Assembly (NCBI GenBank): GCA_900551105.1
Contig: URUT01000001.1
Coordinates: forward strand, 1 to 64,000
From: an uncultured Mycoplasmatota bacterium
GTDB taxonomy: Bacteria > Bacillota_I > Bacilli_A > RF39 > UBA660
Length of the DNA: 64,000 nucleotides
Direction of reading: 5' to 3'
In this document: in pieces, positions 16,592-24,244 of the stretch
Numbering within the stretch: position 1 is the stretch's first letter
How the letters are laid out: each line of letters opens with the position of its first letter
Notes under the pieces: generated by a model
Told to the model about the DNA's origin: nothing
Databases searched by the model: none
The model's input: the letters and a program-made list of their open reading frames with translations, nothing else
Translations under genes and position numbers: made by a program

Positions 16592-19500
16592 ATGAAAAAA
16601 TTAAAAAATGTAGCACAGCTATTTCTTGCATTAGCTATTACTATAACATCTATATTTAGTAATGCTTTTGTTGTATTTGCTGATGCTAACCCAAACGCTG
16701 GTAAAGTTACTGCCACTAAAACTGCAGAACGTATTGGCGATGAAACTAGCAGAAGTGCTAAAGTTAAAATAACAGTAAGTGGTAATCCTTACACTATAAC
16801 TACACAAAAAGATAGAGAAATCGTTTTAGTGTTAGATGCTTCTGGTAGTATGGATAATGGAATAAGTGGCTCTAACAAAAATAGAATAGAAACACTAAAG
16901 GACGCTGCTGAAAATTTCATTGATAGTCTTTTAACAGAAGAAAATGCTGGAAAGATTAAAATCGGTATAGTATGGTATTCTGATAAGGATAATACCAATA
17001 AAAGTGAAGTATGTGGTTTAAATGATAATGCTACAACTCTAAAAAATTGTGTTTCTGGTAAAACTGCTAAAGGTGGTACTAACGTTCAACTTGGAATCAG
17101 TATGGCCAAAGATTTATTTACAAAAGCAGATAATGAAAAAAGCTTAATCGTTTTATCAGACGGTGTGCCAACATACTATAATGATAAAAATGGTATTGAA
17201 CATGGCCATGGTAGTGTAGACACTCATGAAGATTTATATGCTTATGATTTTGTAGCAACAAAGAATTATCAAAATAATCTTGGACAAAATGTAGCCGATG
17301 GATATATTGATTACTACGATTATAAAAGCGAAGAAACATATAGATGTGAATACGTTGGTTATAGAAGAAATCACTGGGGAAAAATCACTTATGAAAGTGA
17401 AACTTGCCAAGATGGATTTTATATGAAACCTAGTGAAGCAGCAAAAAAAGAAACAGACTCATTTAATGGCAAAATATACTCAATTGGTTTTGGTATAACT
17501 ACAACAGATTGGAGAGGTAATACCGTTACTAATGAAGAAGCTCAAAATTTCTTAAAATCAATTGTAAAAAATGGTGGAAGTTACTTTGATGCTAGTGACA
17601 CGGCTAAATTAAATGAAGCCTTTGCAGCTGTATCAAAAGATATGGAAATTGTTGCTAAAAACTTAACTATTAGAGACGTTGTTCCAAGTACATTCACTGT
17701 AGATGAAAATGACTTAAAGCAAAGATATGGTAACAATGTAACAATTACAAAAGATGAAAACACTAAAGAAACTATTATAACTTATAAATTTGCTGAATTA
17801 TCTTCTAAAAAATCAGAAGAATTAACATTCAATGTAACAGCAAATGAAGATTATTATGGTAGTATGTACACTAATAATGGTGCTACTGTTACTGGAACTG
17901 CTGCTGATGGTAATAAGTTCTATGAAAATGTTGATGGTAAGATTAACGAAAACTTAATCGACCCAGTTGCGCCTATTGCATCAAGAACTAAAGATGATAA
18001 TTACGACACAGAAACTAACAAGGAATTAGTAGTAGATGCAAGTGATGGCATTACGTCAAATGATTATAATGGAAAACAAGAAGATGAAGCAAAAAGTGTT
18101 TTAGATGAAATCATTATAGTTAACAAAACAAAATATGGTTCATTAGAGCTTAATCAAGATGGATCACTTAAATATAATCCAAATACAAACTTCCGTGGTA
18201 CTGATAATTTCAAATATTATATTAAAACTACTATCACAGATAAAAATGGTAATAAGACTTACGCAAAGTCAGACGTTGCAACTGTAACTATTAATGTTAA
18301 AGGTGTTAAGGCGACTTATACTGTTAACTATTTAGAAAAAGGTACTAATACAAAAGTAGCTGATAGCAAAACAATTTCTAAGAACGCTAATAATGAAGAC
18401 TTATATATTGGTGATAAGGTTACAGAATACGCTTTAACTTTAAATAATTATAATTTAGTAAGTAATAGTCAAGAATCTATTACTCTTGCTAAAGAAGGAA
18501 ATGTAATCAATTTCTATTATGAACTTAAAGATTCTAAAATCATTGTTCATCATAAAGAAAAGGGTACTGGTAGAACATTAGCAGATGATGATACTTTCAC
18601 AGGTAAAGTAACTGAAACAAAAGTAATTAATGCTAAAGATATTAAAGACTATGTTGTAGTTGGCAGTAAAACACAAGAGGCTGAATTTGATTTAACTACT
18701 AACGAATATACTTTCCACTATGAAAAAGCAGAAAGTGCTGGAGCAGTAGCTCATCACTATATCATTGATAACAATGGTAAAAAAACTGATAGAAAACTAT
18801 TTAATGATGATGAAGTAACAGGTAAAATTGGTACACCATTCTCATTTAGTCCTAAAACAGAAGGCTTAGGCGATTATGAATTTGTTGAAAGTGAAGGCAC
18901 AACAAGTGGAACTCTATCTAGCACAAGACAAGAAGCAGCCTTCTACTATCAATTAAAGATGACTGATGTTACTATAAGATATGTAACAATTAAAGATGGT
19001 AATGCAATAGATTTAATTAACCCAGTTAAAGACAGTGGTAGAATTAATGATAATTATACTGCTAATGCTAAAGATGAAAATGATAATAAAGTATTTACTA
19101 ACTATAATCTAGAAAGTGCTACAGAACAAACTATTAAATTAAAAAACAGTGATAATACAATTACATTTATCTACTCTCTAAAGGATGCTAAAATTATTGT
19201 TCACTATGTTGAAAAAGGAACTAATAAGACACTTGCACCAGATAAAGAGTTTAATGGTAAAGTAACTAATAAATATAATGTAAGTGCAATAAATATTCCT
19301 AAATATACAGCAGTAGATACAACTTCATATAACGGAGAATATACACTAGAAACTAAGGAATACACTTTCTATTATGAGAAAAAAGAAAGTGCTGGAGCTA
19401 TAGCTCATCATTACATCATTGATAAAAATGGTAACAAAACTACTGATAAGTTATTTGAAGATGATACTATATCTGGTAAACTAGATGAAGAATATTCATT

Positions 19501-20599
19501 TAGTGCAAAGACTGATTTAGGTGCTTATGAATTTGTAGAAAGCACTGGCAAAGTAAGTGGTATTCTAACTGAAGAAGTACAAGAAGCAATCTTCTACTAT
19601 AGATTACAAGACTCTAAGATTATCGTTCACTATGTTGAAAAAGGAACTGATAAAACTCTAGCACCTGACAGTGAACTTAATGGTAAAGTAACTGAAGAAT
19701 TTAATATTAACGCTATAGATATTCCTAAATATAAAGTAGTAGATAAAACATCATATACTGGAGAGTTTACAGTAGAACCTAAAGAATATACTTTCTACTA
19801 TGAAAAATTAGATAGTGCTGGTGCCATAGCTCATCATTATATTATTGATGAAAATGGTAATAAAACTACAGATAAACTATTTAAAGACGATGTAGCAACT
19901 GGAAAATTAGATGATGAATTCTCATTTAGTGCTCACACTGATTTAGGCGACTATGAATTTGTTGAAAGTGAAGGAACTATAAGTGGTATTCTAACTGATG
20001 AAGTTCAAGAAGCAAAATTCTATTATAGATTAAAATCTGCTAAAGTAATCGTTCATCATTATGAAGAAGGAACTACTATTAAAGTAGCAGACGATGAAAC
20101 TATTGATGGAAAAGTAAGCAAAGATTATACTACTAAAGAAGCTAAGGTTATTGGTTATGTTTTAGTAGAAATTCCACAAAATGCTACTGGTAAATTTACT
20201 GAAGAAGTAACTGAAGTCAATTACTATTACAAAAAAGATATGGGTAAAGTAATTACTAGATATGTTGATGAAGATGGCAAAATCCTATTAGATGAAACTA
20301 CTACTAACGGTCAAGTTGGTACAGACTATCAAACAAGTCCTGCAACTATCACTGATTATGAACTTAAAAATGTAATCGGAGAAGAAAAGGGTAAATATAC
20401 TAAAGAAGATATTATTGTTACTTACGTATATGAATATGTAATGGGACAAGGTGGAGATGATACATTTGTAACTCCTGAAGAACCTGAAATTCCATATACA
20501 GGAATTGATAGTGAAAATTATATTCTAGAATATAGCTTAATGGGAACAAGTATCTTAGGTATAGCTTTATTGCTAATTTTAAAGAAGAAATTTAACTAG
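16592..20599 (+). CDS. Giant sortase-anchored surface protein: vWA domain plus ten MucBP-like repeats
   Basis: The 1335-residue protein has a signal peptide (to about residue 31), a von Willebrand A domain with an intact MIDAS motif DASGS starting at Asp82, a cadherin/Big-like module ending near residue 570 (LNQDGSLKYNPNTNFRGTDN), then about ten repeats of 65-75 residues of MucBP type (IIVHYVEKGT..., AGAIAHHYIID...), a short stalk, the sorting motif IPYTG (1300-1304), a membrane helix and a KKK tail. It probably binds mucus or matrix. The upstream sortase very likely anchors it. The repeats alternate between two subtypes, showing growth by duplication of a two-repeat unit. Confidence 0.92.
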   Translation: MKKLKNVAQLFLALAITITSIFSNAFVVFADANPNAGKVTATKTAERIGDETSRSAKVKITVSGNPYTITTQKDREIVLVLDASGSMDNGISGSNKNRIETLKDAAENFIDSLLTEENAGKIKIGIVWYSDKDNTNKSEVCGLNDNATTLKNCVSGKTAKGGTNVQLGISMAKDLFTKADNEKSLIVLSDGVPTYYNDKNGIEHGHGSVDTHEDLYAYDFVATKNYQNNLGQNVADGYIDYYDYKSEETYRCEYVGYRRNHWGKITYESETCQDGFYMKPSEAAKKETDSFNGKIYSIGFGITTTDWRGNTVTNEEAQNFLKSIVKNGGSYFDASDTAKLNEAFAAVSKDMEIVAKNLTIRDVVPSTFTVDENDLKQRYGNNVTITKDENTKETIITYKFAELSSKKSEELTFNVTANEDYYGSMYTNNGATVTGTAADGNKFYENVDGKINENLIDPVAPIASRTKDDNYDTETNKELVVDASDGITSNDYNGKQEDEAKSVLDEIIIVNKTKYGSLELNQDGSLKYNPNTNFRGTDNFKYYIKTTITDKNGNKTYAKSDVATVTINVKGVKATYTVNYLEKGTNTKVADSKTISKNANNEDLYIGDKVTEYALTLNNYNLVSNSQESITLAKEGNVINFYYELKDSKIIVHHKEKGTGRTLADDDTFTGKVTETKVINAKDIKDYVVVGSKTQEAEFDLTTNEYTFHYEKAESAGAVAHHYIIDNNGKKTDRKLFNDDEVTGKIGTPFSFSPKTEGLGDYEFVESEGTTSGTLSSTRQEAAFYYQLKMTDVTIRYVTIKDGNAIDLINPVKDSGRINDNYTANAKDENDNKVFTNYNLESATEQTIKLKNSDNTITFIYSLKDAKIIVHYVEKGTNKTLAPDKEFNGKVTNKYNVSAINIPKYTAVDTTSYNGEYTLETKEYTFYYEKKESAGAIAHHYIIDKNGNKTTDKLFEDDTISGKLDEEYSFSAKTDLGAYEFVESTGKVSGILTEEVQEAIFYYRLQDSKIIVHYVEKGTDKTLAPDSELNGKVTEEFNINAIDIPKYKVVDKTSYTGEFTVEPKEYTFYYEKLDSAGAIAHHYIIDENGNKTTDKLFKDDVATGKLDDEFSFSAHTDLGDYEFVESEGTISGILTDEVQEAKFYYRLKSAKVIVHHYEEGTTIKVADDETIDGKVSKDYTTKEAKVIGYVLVEIPQNATGKFTEEVTEVNYYYKKDMGKVITRYVDEDGKILLDETTTNGQVGTDYQTSPATITDYELKNVIGEEKGKYTKEDIIVTYVYEYVMGQGGDDTFVTPEEPEIPYTGIDSENYILEYSLMGTSILGIALLLILKKKFN
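18307..20440 (+). repeat. Tandem MucBP-type repeats within the surface protein gene
   Basis: Repeat units begin near 18307, 18533, 18737, 18962, 19187, 19393, 19613, 19820, 20038 and 20240. The pairs starting at 19187 and 19613 are the most alike at DNA level over about 426 bp each, so unequal recombination could change the copy number. Confidence 0.8.
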
Positions 20600-20612
20600 T
20601 TTCTTCTTTTTA
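20581..20612 (+). terminator. Terminator after the surface protein gene
   Basis: AAAGAAGAAA (20581-20590) pairs with TTTCTTCTTT (20600-20609), then T-rich sequence. Confidence 0.75.
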
Positions 20613-20767
20613 TTTACAATAAAATAAATTTCATAAAACAATCACAAAAAAATCACCAAATTTTCACATTTCAGATTTATCATTAAATCATGAAAGGAAG
20701 GTGATAAGGTAATAATAGAAAAAATATAAAACATATTAATACTATTTTACATTTCCAAAAATATATT

Positions 20768-20791
20768 AAAGGCTGACTACCCAGCCTTTTT
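20768..20791 (+). terminator. Intrinsic terminator upstream of tRNA-Thr
   Basis: AAAGGCTG (20768-20775) pairs with CAGCCTTT (20782-20789) and is followed by T. Between it and the surface protein gene (20613-20767) I see a ribosome binding-like GGAAGGTGAT at about 20695-20704, but no open frame after it. Confidence 0.7.
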
Positions 20792-20795
20792 CTAA

Positions 20796-20823
20796 TTGAC
20801 AGAAATCAAATGTATGCTATAAT
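20796..20823 (+). promoter_or_regulatory. Promoter of tRNA-Thr(GGT)
   Basis: TTGACA (20796-20801), 16-bp spacer, TATAAT (20818-20823), placing the start site just before the tRNA at 20832. Confidence 0.8.
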
Positions 20824-20831
20824 GTTAATAT

Positions 20832-20905
20832 GCTGATTTAGTTTAGTGGTAGAATAGAAGCATGGTAAGCTTCAGAGGACTGTTCAATTCAGTCATTCAG
20901 CACCA
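20832..20905 (+). tRNA. tRNA-Thr (anticodon GGT)
   Basis: A 74-base cloverleaf with encoded CCA. The acceptor GCTGATT pairs with ATTCAGC except for one T-T mismatch. The anticodon stem GAAGC/GCTTC holds loop ATGGTAA, giving anticodon GGT. The T arm is GACTG-TTCAATT-CAGTC and the variable loop AGAG. The T loop (TTCAATT) and the mismatch are slightly atypical but acceptable. Confidence 0.88.
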
Positions 20906-20915
20906 GATTGCTACC

Positions 20916-20958
20916 AAACTCGAACTTTTCAATTTTTTTGATTAGTTCGAGTTTTAAT
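20916..20958 (+). terminator. Long hairpin/terminator after tRNA-Thr
   Basis: An 11-base perfect stem, AAACTCGAACT (20916-20926) with AGTTCGAGTTT (20944-20954), with a 17-base loop and a short T run after it. Confidence 0.7.
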
Positions 20959-21024
20959 ATACTTTAATATGATAAAGTAACAATAGAAAAAAAGGAATCT
21001 TAAAACTATGGTCAGGGGGTCTTA

Positions 21025-21912
21025 ATGAAACAAGAAATAATAAAGTCAGAATTAGATGTTAAAGGTAGTAAAATTAATGTAGTTAGAGTTGATGGATACG
21101 AATATATATCTCTAACCGATTTAGCAAGATATGCCGATGAGGATGATCCAAGATATCCGATACAAAACTGGATGAGGAATAAAGATGTTATTTCTTATTT
21201 AGGCTTATGGGAAAGTATTAATAATGAAAACTTCAAAGGTGTCGAATTCGACACGTTTAAAAATGAAGCTGGTAGTAATAAATTTAAAATATCTCCCCAA
21301 AAGTGGATTAGGGAAACAAATGCAGTAGGAATGATTTCCAAATCAGGTAATAATGGTGGAACATATGCTAGAAGTGATATAGCATTTGAATTTGCAAGTT
21401 GGTTAAGTCCAGAGTTTAAATTATACTTAATTCAGGAATTTCAAAGATTAAAGAAAGATGAAGCATATCAAAACAAAATAGACTGGCATGCTAATAGAGT
21501 TTTAGCAAAAGTCAGTTATATAGTTCATACTGATGCTATCCAGAGTATTATTGTTCCTACTCTTACAGAGAAGCAAAAAAAATTCATTTATGCAGAAGAA
21601 GCAGATGTTCTAAATGTTGCATTGTTTGGCATAACTGCAAAAGAATGGAGAAATAAAAATCCAAAATTAGCTGAAAATGGCAATATAAGAGACTATACAG
21701 ATTTACTACATCTAGTAATATTAAATAATCTAGAAAATATAAACGCAGAATTGATTAGAATGAATATAAAACAATCTGATAGACTTATTCAATTAAATGA
21801 ATCAGCAAGAAATCAAATGGAAGCTTTAAGAAATAATAAGAATGTTAAGGAATTAGAAGTATTACAACAACAAGTAAATGAAGATAATAAATATTTAATT
21901 GAGAGTAAATAA
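21025..21912 (+). CDS. KilA-N domain protein
   Basis: The 295-residue protein carries a KilA-N DNA-binding domain in its first half (YEYISLTDLARYADEDDP, a Trp-rich middle, and GGTYARSDIAFEFASWLSPEF with LIQEFQRLKKD). The second half is helical, with a Lys/Glu/Asn-rich coiled-coil tail (about 225-295). KilA-N proteins are typical of phages and mobile elements but also occur alone in bacterial genomes. The gene stands directly after a tRNA, a common integration point, yet no integrase is present. The ribosome binding site is AGGGGG. The role is probably regulatory or element-derived. Confidence 0.88.
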   Translation: MKQEIIKSELDVKGSKINVVRVDGYEYISLTDLARYADEDDPRYPIQNWMRNKDVISYLGLWESINNENFKGVEFDTFKNEAGSNKFKISPQKWIRETNAVGMISKSGNNGGTYARSDIAFEFASWLSPEFKLYLIQEFQRLKKDEAYQNKIDWHANRVLAKVSYIVHTDAIQSIIVPTLTEKQKKFIYAEEADVLNVALFGITAKEWRNKNPKLAENGNIRDYTDLLHLVILNNLENINAELIRMNIKQSDRLIQLNESARNQMEALRNNKNVKELEVLQQQVNEDNKYLIESK

Positions 21913-21932
21913 AATACAATAAATGAGTTTTG

Positions 21933-21959
21933 ATAGTTCCATATTGTGGAACTATTTTT
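21933..21959 (+). terminator. Terminator after the KilA-N gene
   Basis: ATAGTTCC (21933-21940) pairs with GGAACTAT (21948-21955), loop of seven, then T run. Confidence 0.8.
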
Positions 21960-22131
21960 ATCTTATTAATGGTGAATTTTTGTTAGAATAATTACGACCC
22001 ATATATAACTCTTTTGTGTAATTTTTCTAGACATGACATATTATACAATAGGTTAATATTTCGAATATCCAAATTGAAATTTATATTTATTTCTGATTTC
22101 ACAATAAAAATACACATAATATAAAACCAAC
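21960..22131. other. Intergenic, nothing recognised
   Basis: An AT-rich stretch without a convincing open frame, hairpin or repeat. It separates the KilA-N terminator from the first toxin-antitoxin-like locus. The larger gap 21913-22963 is otherwise filled by the two RNA/peptide loci described separately. Confidence 0.5.
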
Positions 22132-22166
22132 TTGTAAAAAAGCTGCTTTTGTGTTACTATGAATAT

Positions 22167-22280
22167 GTCAAGGAAACTTGCATAAAATAAAAAAAGGGAA
22201 TACTTAACTTTGCCGAGTTGAGTACTTGCCCATATTTATGGTAAAGCACTTAATCTATGCTAGATTGAGTGCTGTTTTTC
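22167..22280 (+). ncRNA. Candidate antitoxin RNA of type I toxin-antitoxin locus 1
   Basis: A promoter TTGTAA (22132-22137), 17 bp, TACTAT (22155-22160) drives a short transcript. It begins with a CAAG-GAAA-CTTG hairpin (22169-22180), then an A-rich linker, a hairpin TACTTAAC/GTTGAGTA (22201-22208 with 22217-22224), and a 12-bp terminator AGCACTTAATCT/AGATTGAGTGCT (22245-22273) with a T run. No ribosome binding site or sizeable frame is present. It converges on the peptide gene at 22376-22293, and the terminator is shared. The arm GGGAATACTTAAC is complementary to a repeat in the peptide mRNA leader (22421-22408). Position estimates of the ends are inferred. Confidence 0.7.
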
Positions 22281-22292
22281 TTATATAGTTTA

Positions 22293-22376
22293 CTACTTTA
22301 CTAAAGTAAAAAGTAAGGCTATTAGTAAGAAGATAATAATGATTAAAGAAGAGATTAAAAAATCTTTCTTGTGCAT
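22293..22376 (-). CDS. 27-residue hydrophobic peptide, candidate type I toxin (locus 1)
   Basis: On the minus strand, an AAGGAGG ribosome binding site is followed by an ATG at 22376 and a frame that begins MHKKDFLISS, continues as an Ile/Leu-rich membrane segment and ends FTLVK before TAG (22293-22295). Charged start, one membrane helix and a Lys end are typical of type I toxins of the Fst/Ldr kind, although the sequence is not one I know. A paralogue is at 22767-22838 and a remnant at 26262-26315. The opposite strand carries a small convergent RNA with complementary segments, so expression is probably blocked by antisense pairing. The peptide may damage membranes when free; this is inference. 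Confidence 0.68.
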   Translation of the reverse strand: MHKKDFLISSLIIIIFLLIALLFTLVK

Positions 22377-22407
22377 AACTATCAGCCTCCTTCCTTATAT
22401 AGTTGGA

Positions 22408-22472
22408 GGCAAGCACTCAACAGTTAAATATTTCCCTGTAAAAATTGTACTATATAAATTTTTACATAACAA
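22408..22472 (-). promoter_or_regulatory. Promoter and pairing repeat of peptide gene 1
   Basis: On the minus strand, TTGTTA (22472-22467), 17 bp, TACAAT (22449-22444). The leader then contains GTTGAGTGCTTGCC (22421-22408), nearly the same as GTTGAGTACTTGCC in the opposing RNA (22217-22230). Being transcribed in opposite directions from direct repeats, the two RNAs can pair here. Confidence 0.55.
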
Positions 22473-22646
22473 GCGAACAATAGAAAATTTTTGTAAAAAA
22501 TATTAAAATTATGTTAGTTAATAGTGATTATACTAACTATTTCTTTTACCCTAGAAATTGTTCTACTTCTTCCTTTAGGACACTAAATTGTTTAATAATA
22601 TAAAACCAACTTGTAAAAAAAGCTGCTTTTGTGTTATTATGAATAT

Positions 22647-22758
22647 GTCAAGGAAACTTGCATAAAATAAAAAAGGAACATTCAATATTGCACTGTTGAG
22701 TGTAGCCAAAAATATGGGTTCCACCTAAATCATTGCTGAGTTAGGTGGATTTCTTTTA
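22647..22758 (+). ncRNA. Candidate antitoxin RNA of type I toxin-antitoxin locus 2
   Basis: The sequence from 22594 to about 22678 is almost identical to 22119-22199 of locus 1: promoter TTGTAA (22611-22616), 18 bp, TATTAT (22635-22640), the CAAG-GAAA-CTTG hairpin (22649-22660) and the A-rich linker. Then it diverges but keeps the fold: hairpin ACATTCAA/TTGAGTGT (22678-22685 with 22696-22703) and terminator CCACCTAA/TTAGGTGG (22721-22748) with a T-rich tail. It converges on the peptide gene at 22838-22767. Its end arm GTTGAGTGTAGCC resembles the leader repeat of its own partner (GTTGGATGGAGCC), not that of locus 1. Confidence 0.7.
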
Positions 22759-22766
22759 TATTAAAG

Positions 22767-22838
22767 CTATAAATAACAATAATAATAAAAGAAGATAATA
22801 ATTACTAAAGCTAAGACTAAAAAATCTTTCTTATTCAT
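22767..22838 (-). CDS. 23-residue hydrophobic peptide, candidate type I toxin (locus 2)
   Basis: The minus strand has GGGAGG, then ATG at 22838 and a frame beginning MNKKDFLVLALV, continuing with Ile/Phe/Tyr residues and ending CYL before TAG. The first seven residues match the peptide of locus 1 at six positions (M-x-K-K-D-F-L), and the membrane segment differs. The frame is shorter by four residues. The surrounding layout (convergent RNA, shared terminator, leader repeat) is the same as in locus 1. Toxic activity is inferred from this layout only. Confidence 0.66.
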   Translation of the reverse strand: MNKKDFLVLALVIIIFFYYYCYL

Positions 22839-22867
22839 CTTTATCGCCTCCCTTCTTATTGAAGTTC

Positions 22868-22910
22868 GGCTCCATCCAACTTATTAAACGTTCCTTACTT
22901 GCAATGACAA
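22868..22910 (-). promoter_or_regulatory. Leader repeat and possible promoter of peptide gene 2
   Basis: The minus strand carries GTTGGATGGAGCC (22880-22868), placed at the same distance from the ribosome binding site as the locus 1 repeat. A possible promoter is TTGTCA (22910-22905), 16 bp, TTTAAT (22888-22883), but its start point would fall inside the repeat, so the real promoter may lie elsewhere. Confidence 0.35.
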
Positions 22911-22963
22911 CAAACAAGTGTTTGAAATGTAAGATTTTTTTTAAGATGATTAAGGGTGATAAA

Positions 22964-24196
22964 ATGACAAAATATATAACTTTAAAAAACACTAATTTTG
23001 AAATTCTAGTTCCTGCAACATTAAAAACTTATGGAGAAGAAGTATTAAAATATTCATCAAAAAAGTTAAAAGAATATTTATTGTTTTTTAAAGAGAAACC
23101 TAAGGATATAAAAATAAAAGGCTCCTTTTTAACCAATTATAGTGACTTTATAAATAGAATAAAAGAAGTATCAGGACCAAACGTTCAACTACCACCAGAT
23201 TGGGCAACTGGCTGCTTTTATGGTGGTGAAATTCAAATTTTACTTGACGAAAATAAACCATACGAAAAATTTACTACTCTTGCTCACGAAACATTTCATA
23301 TATTATTTTCTAAATTCATTTATGAAAAATACAATATAAGTAGAATAGTATGGCTTGATGAAGCTCTAGCTAGTAGCTTTGATGGTACCACCGAAAAATT
23401 AATTAAAGATAATACTTTTAAAGACATAGTAAATAAATTAATAAATAATGAAAAACTTCCTAAATTAAACAATTTATCTTTTGCTAAAGGCAACATCGTA
23501 AGCGATGAGTATAACGGCTATGACTTATTTAAAGTAGTTGGTAGATACCTAATTGAAACCAAAAGTAATTTACTGTCATATATCAAAAACGAAGAACAAA
23601 TTTTAAACGATGGAGAAACTTTATTAGATGAAAGCATTAACTACTTTAAATCAAAATATAATTTAAGCAAAAATTATTATTGGCTTTACAAAACACCAAA
23701 AAGCTTAGATGATTTAATCATGAATAGTGATGGTACATCTTTAACAAGGCTCTGCTTTATTAACTCTAAAGATGAAAAGAAATGTAGCTTAAATGGTATC
23801 AAAGAATTTTTACCAATTTTTAAAGAAACCTCTGCTTGGTTAGATATTTATTTTAAGGGGCAAATTCCAAATTTTACACCAAAATACAAAATAGATAATT
23901 TAACTCTATTTAGACAGGAAGTAATTGATATTATGAATACTATTCCTTACGGAAAAACGATAACCTATAATGCCATTGCTAAATCTATTGCTAAAAAAAG
24001 GAAAATATCAAAAATGTCAGGGCAAGCAGTAGGTGGAGCCGTAGGATGGAACCCAATTTGTATCATCATCCCATGTCATAGAGTAGTAGGAGCAAATGGC
24101 AATTTAACTGGCTATGGTGGCGGCCTAAACAATAAAATAGAACTTTTAAAAATAGAAAAAAATAATATGCAAGATTTTCATCTTCCGAAGATTTAG
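22964..24196 (+). CDS. Zincin-like metallopeptidase fused to O6-alkylguanine-DNA alkyltransferase
   Basis: The 410-residue protein has two parts. The N-terminal half contains HETFH near residues 108-112 and WLDEALA about 22 residues later, the zinc-binding layout of gluzincin peptidases. The C-terminal part, from about residue 240, is a complete Ogt/MGMT-type domain: IPYGKTITYNAIAK, GQAVGGAVGWNPI, the active-site IIPCHRVVG with Cys371, and LTGYGGGLNNK. MGMT proteins remove alkyl groups from guanine by suicide transfer to Cys. A fusion with a peptidase is unusual and could couple repair or alkylation sensing to proteolysis, but that is speculation. ATG 22964 follows GGGTGAT; the longer upstream frame is the toxin-leader region. 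Confidence 0.85.
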   Translation: MTKYITLKNTNFEILVPATLKTYGEEVLKYSSKKLKEYLLFFKEKPKDIKIKGSFLTNYSDFINRIKEVSGPNVQLPPDWATGCFYGGEIQILLDENKPYEKFTTLAHETFHILFSKFIYEKYNISRIVWLDEALASSFDGTTEKLIKDNTFKDIVNKLINNEKLPKLNNLSFAKGNIVSDEYNGYDLFKVVGRYLIETKSNLLSYIKNEEQILNDGETLLDESINYFKSKYNLSKNYYWLYKTPKSLDDLIMNSDGTSLTRLCFINSKDEKKCSLNGIKEFLPIFKETSAWLDIYFKGQIPNFTPKYKIDNLTLFRQEVIDIMNTIPYGKTITYNAIAKSIAKKRKISKMSGQAVGGAVGWNPICIIIPCHRVVGANGNLTGYGGGLNNKIELLKIEKNNMQDFHLPKI

Positions 24197-24244
24197 ATAG
24201 TATAATTTTCCTTAAACTACAAAAAATAAAAAGGGAGGAAAATT

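Noticed and set aside
18307..20440. CRISPR-like array in the periodic region of the surface gene
   Set aside because: The period is about 205-225 bases and translates in frame as MucBP-type domains; no short repeats with unique spacers. No CRISPR array was seen anywhere in the window.
20695..20740. Short gene after GGAAGGTGAT before tRNA-Thr
   Set aside because: The sequence after the ribosome binding-like motif runs into TAA/TAG at once; no frame of useful length.
22165..22186. Tiny frame ATG-TCA-AGG-AAA-CTT-GCA-TAA in the antitoxin-like RNA
   Set aside because: Six codons, no ribosome binding site, and it coincides with the conserved hairpin. In locus 3 the ATG is TTG, so coding is unlikely.
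22859..22963. N-terminal extension of the metallopeptidase-alkyltransferase gene
   Set aside because: This stretch is the leader and promoter side of peptide gene 2. A good GGGTGAT precedes ATG 22964 and the extension has no domain.
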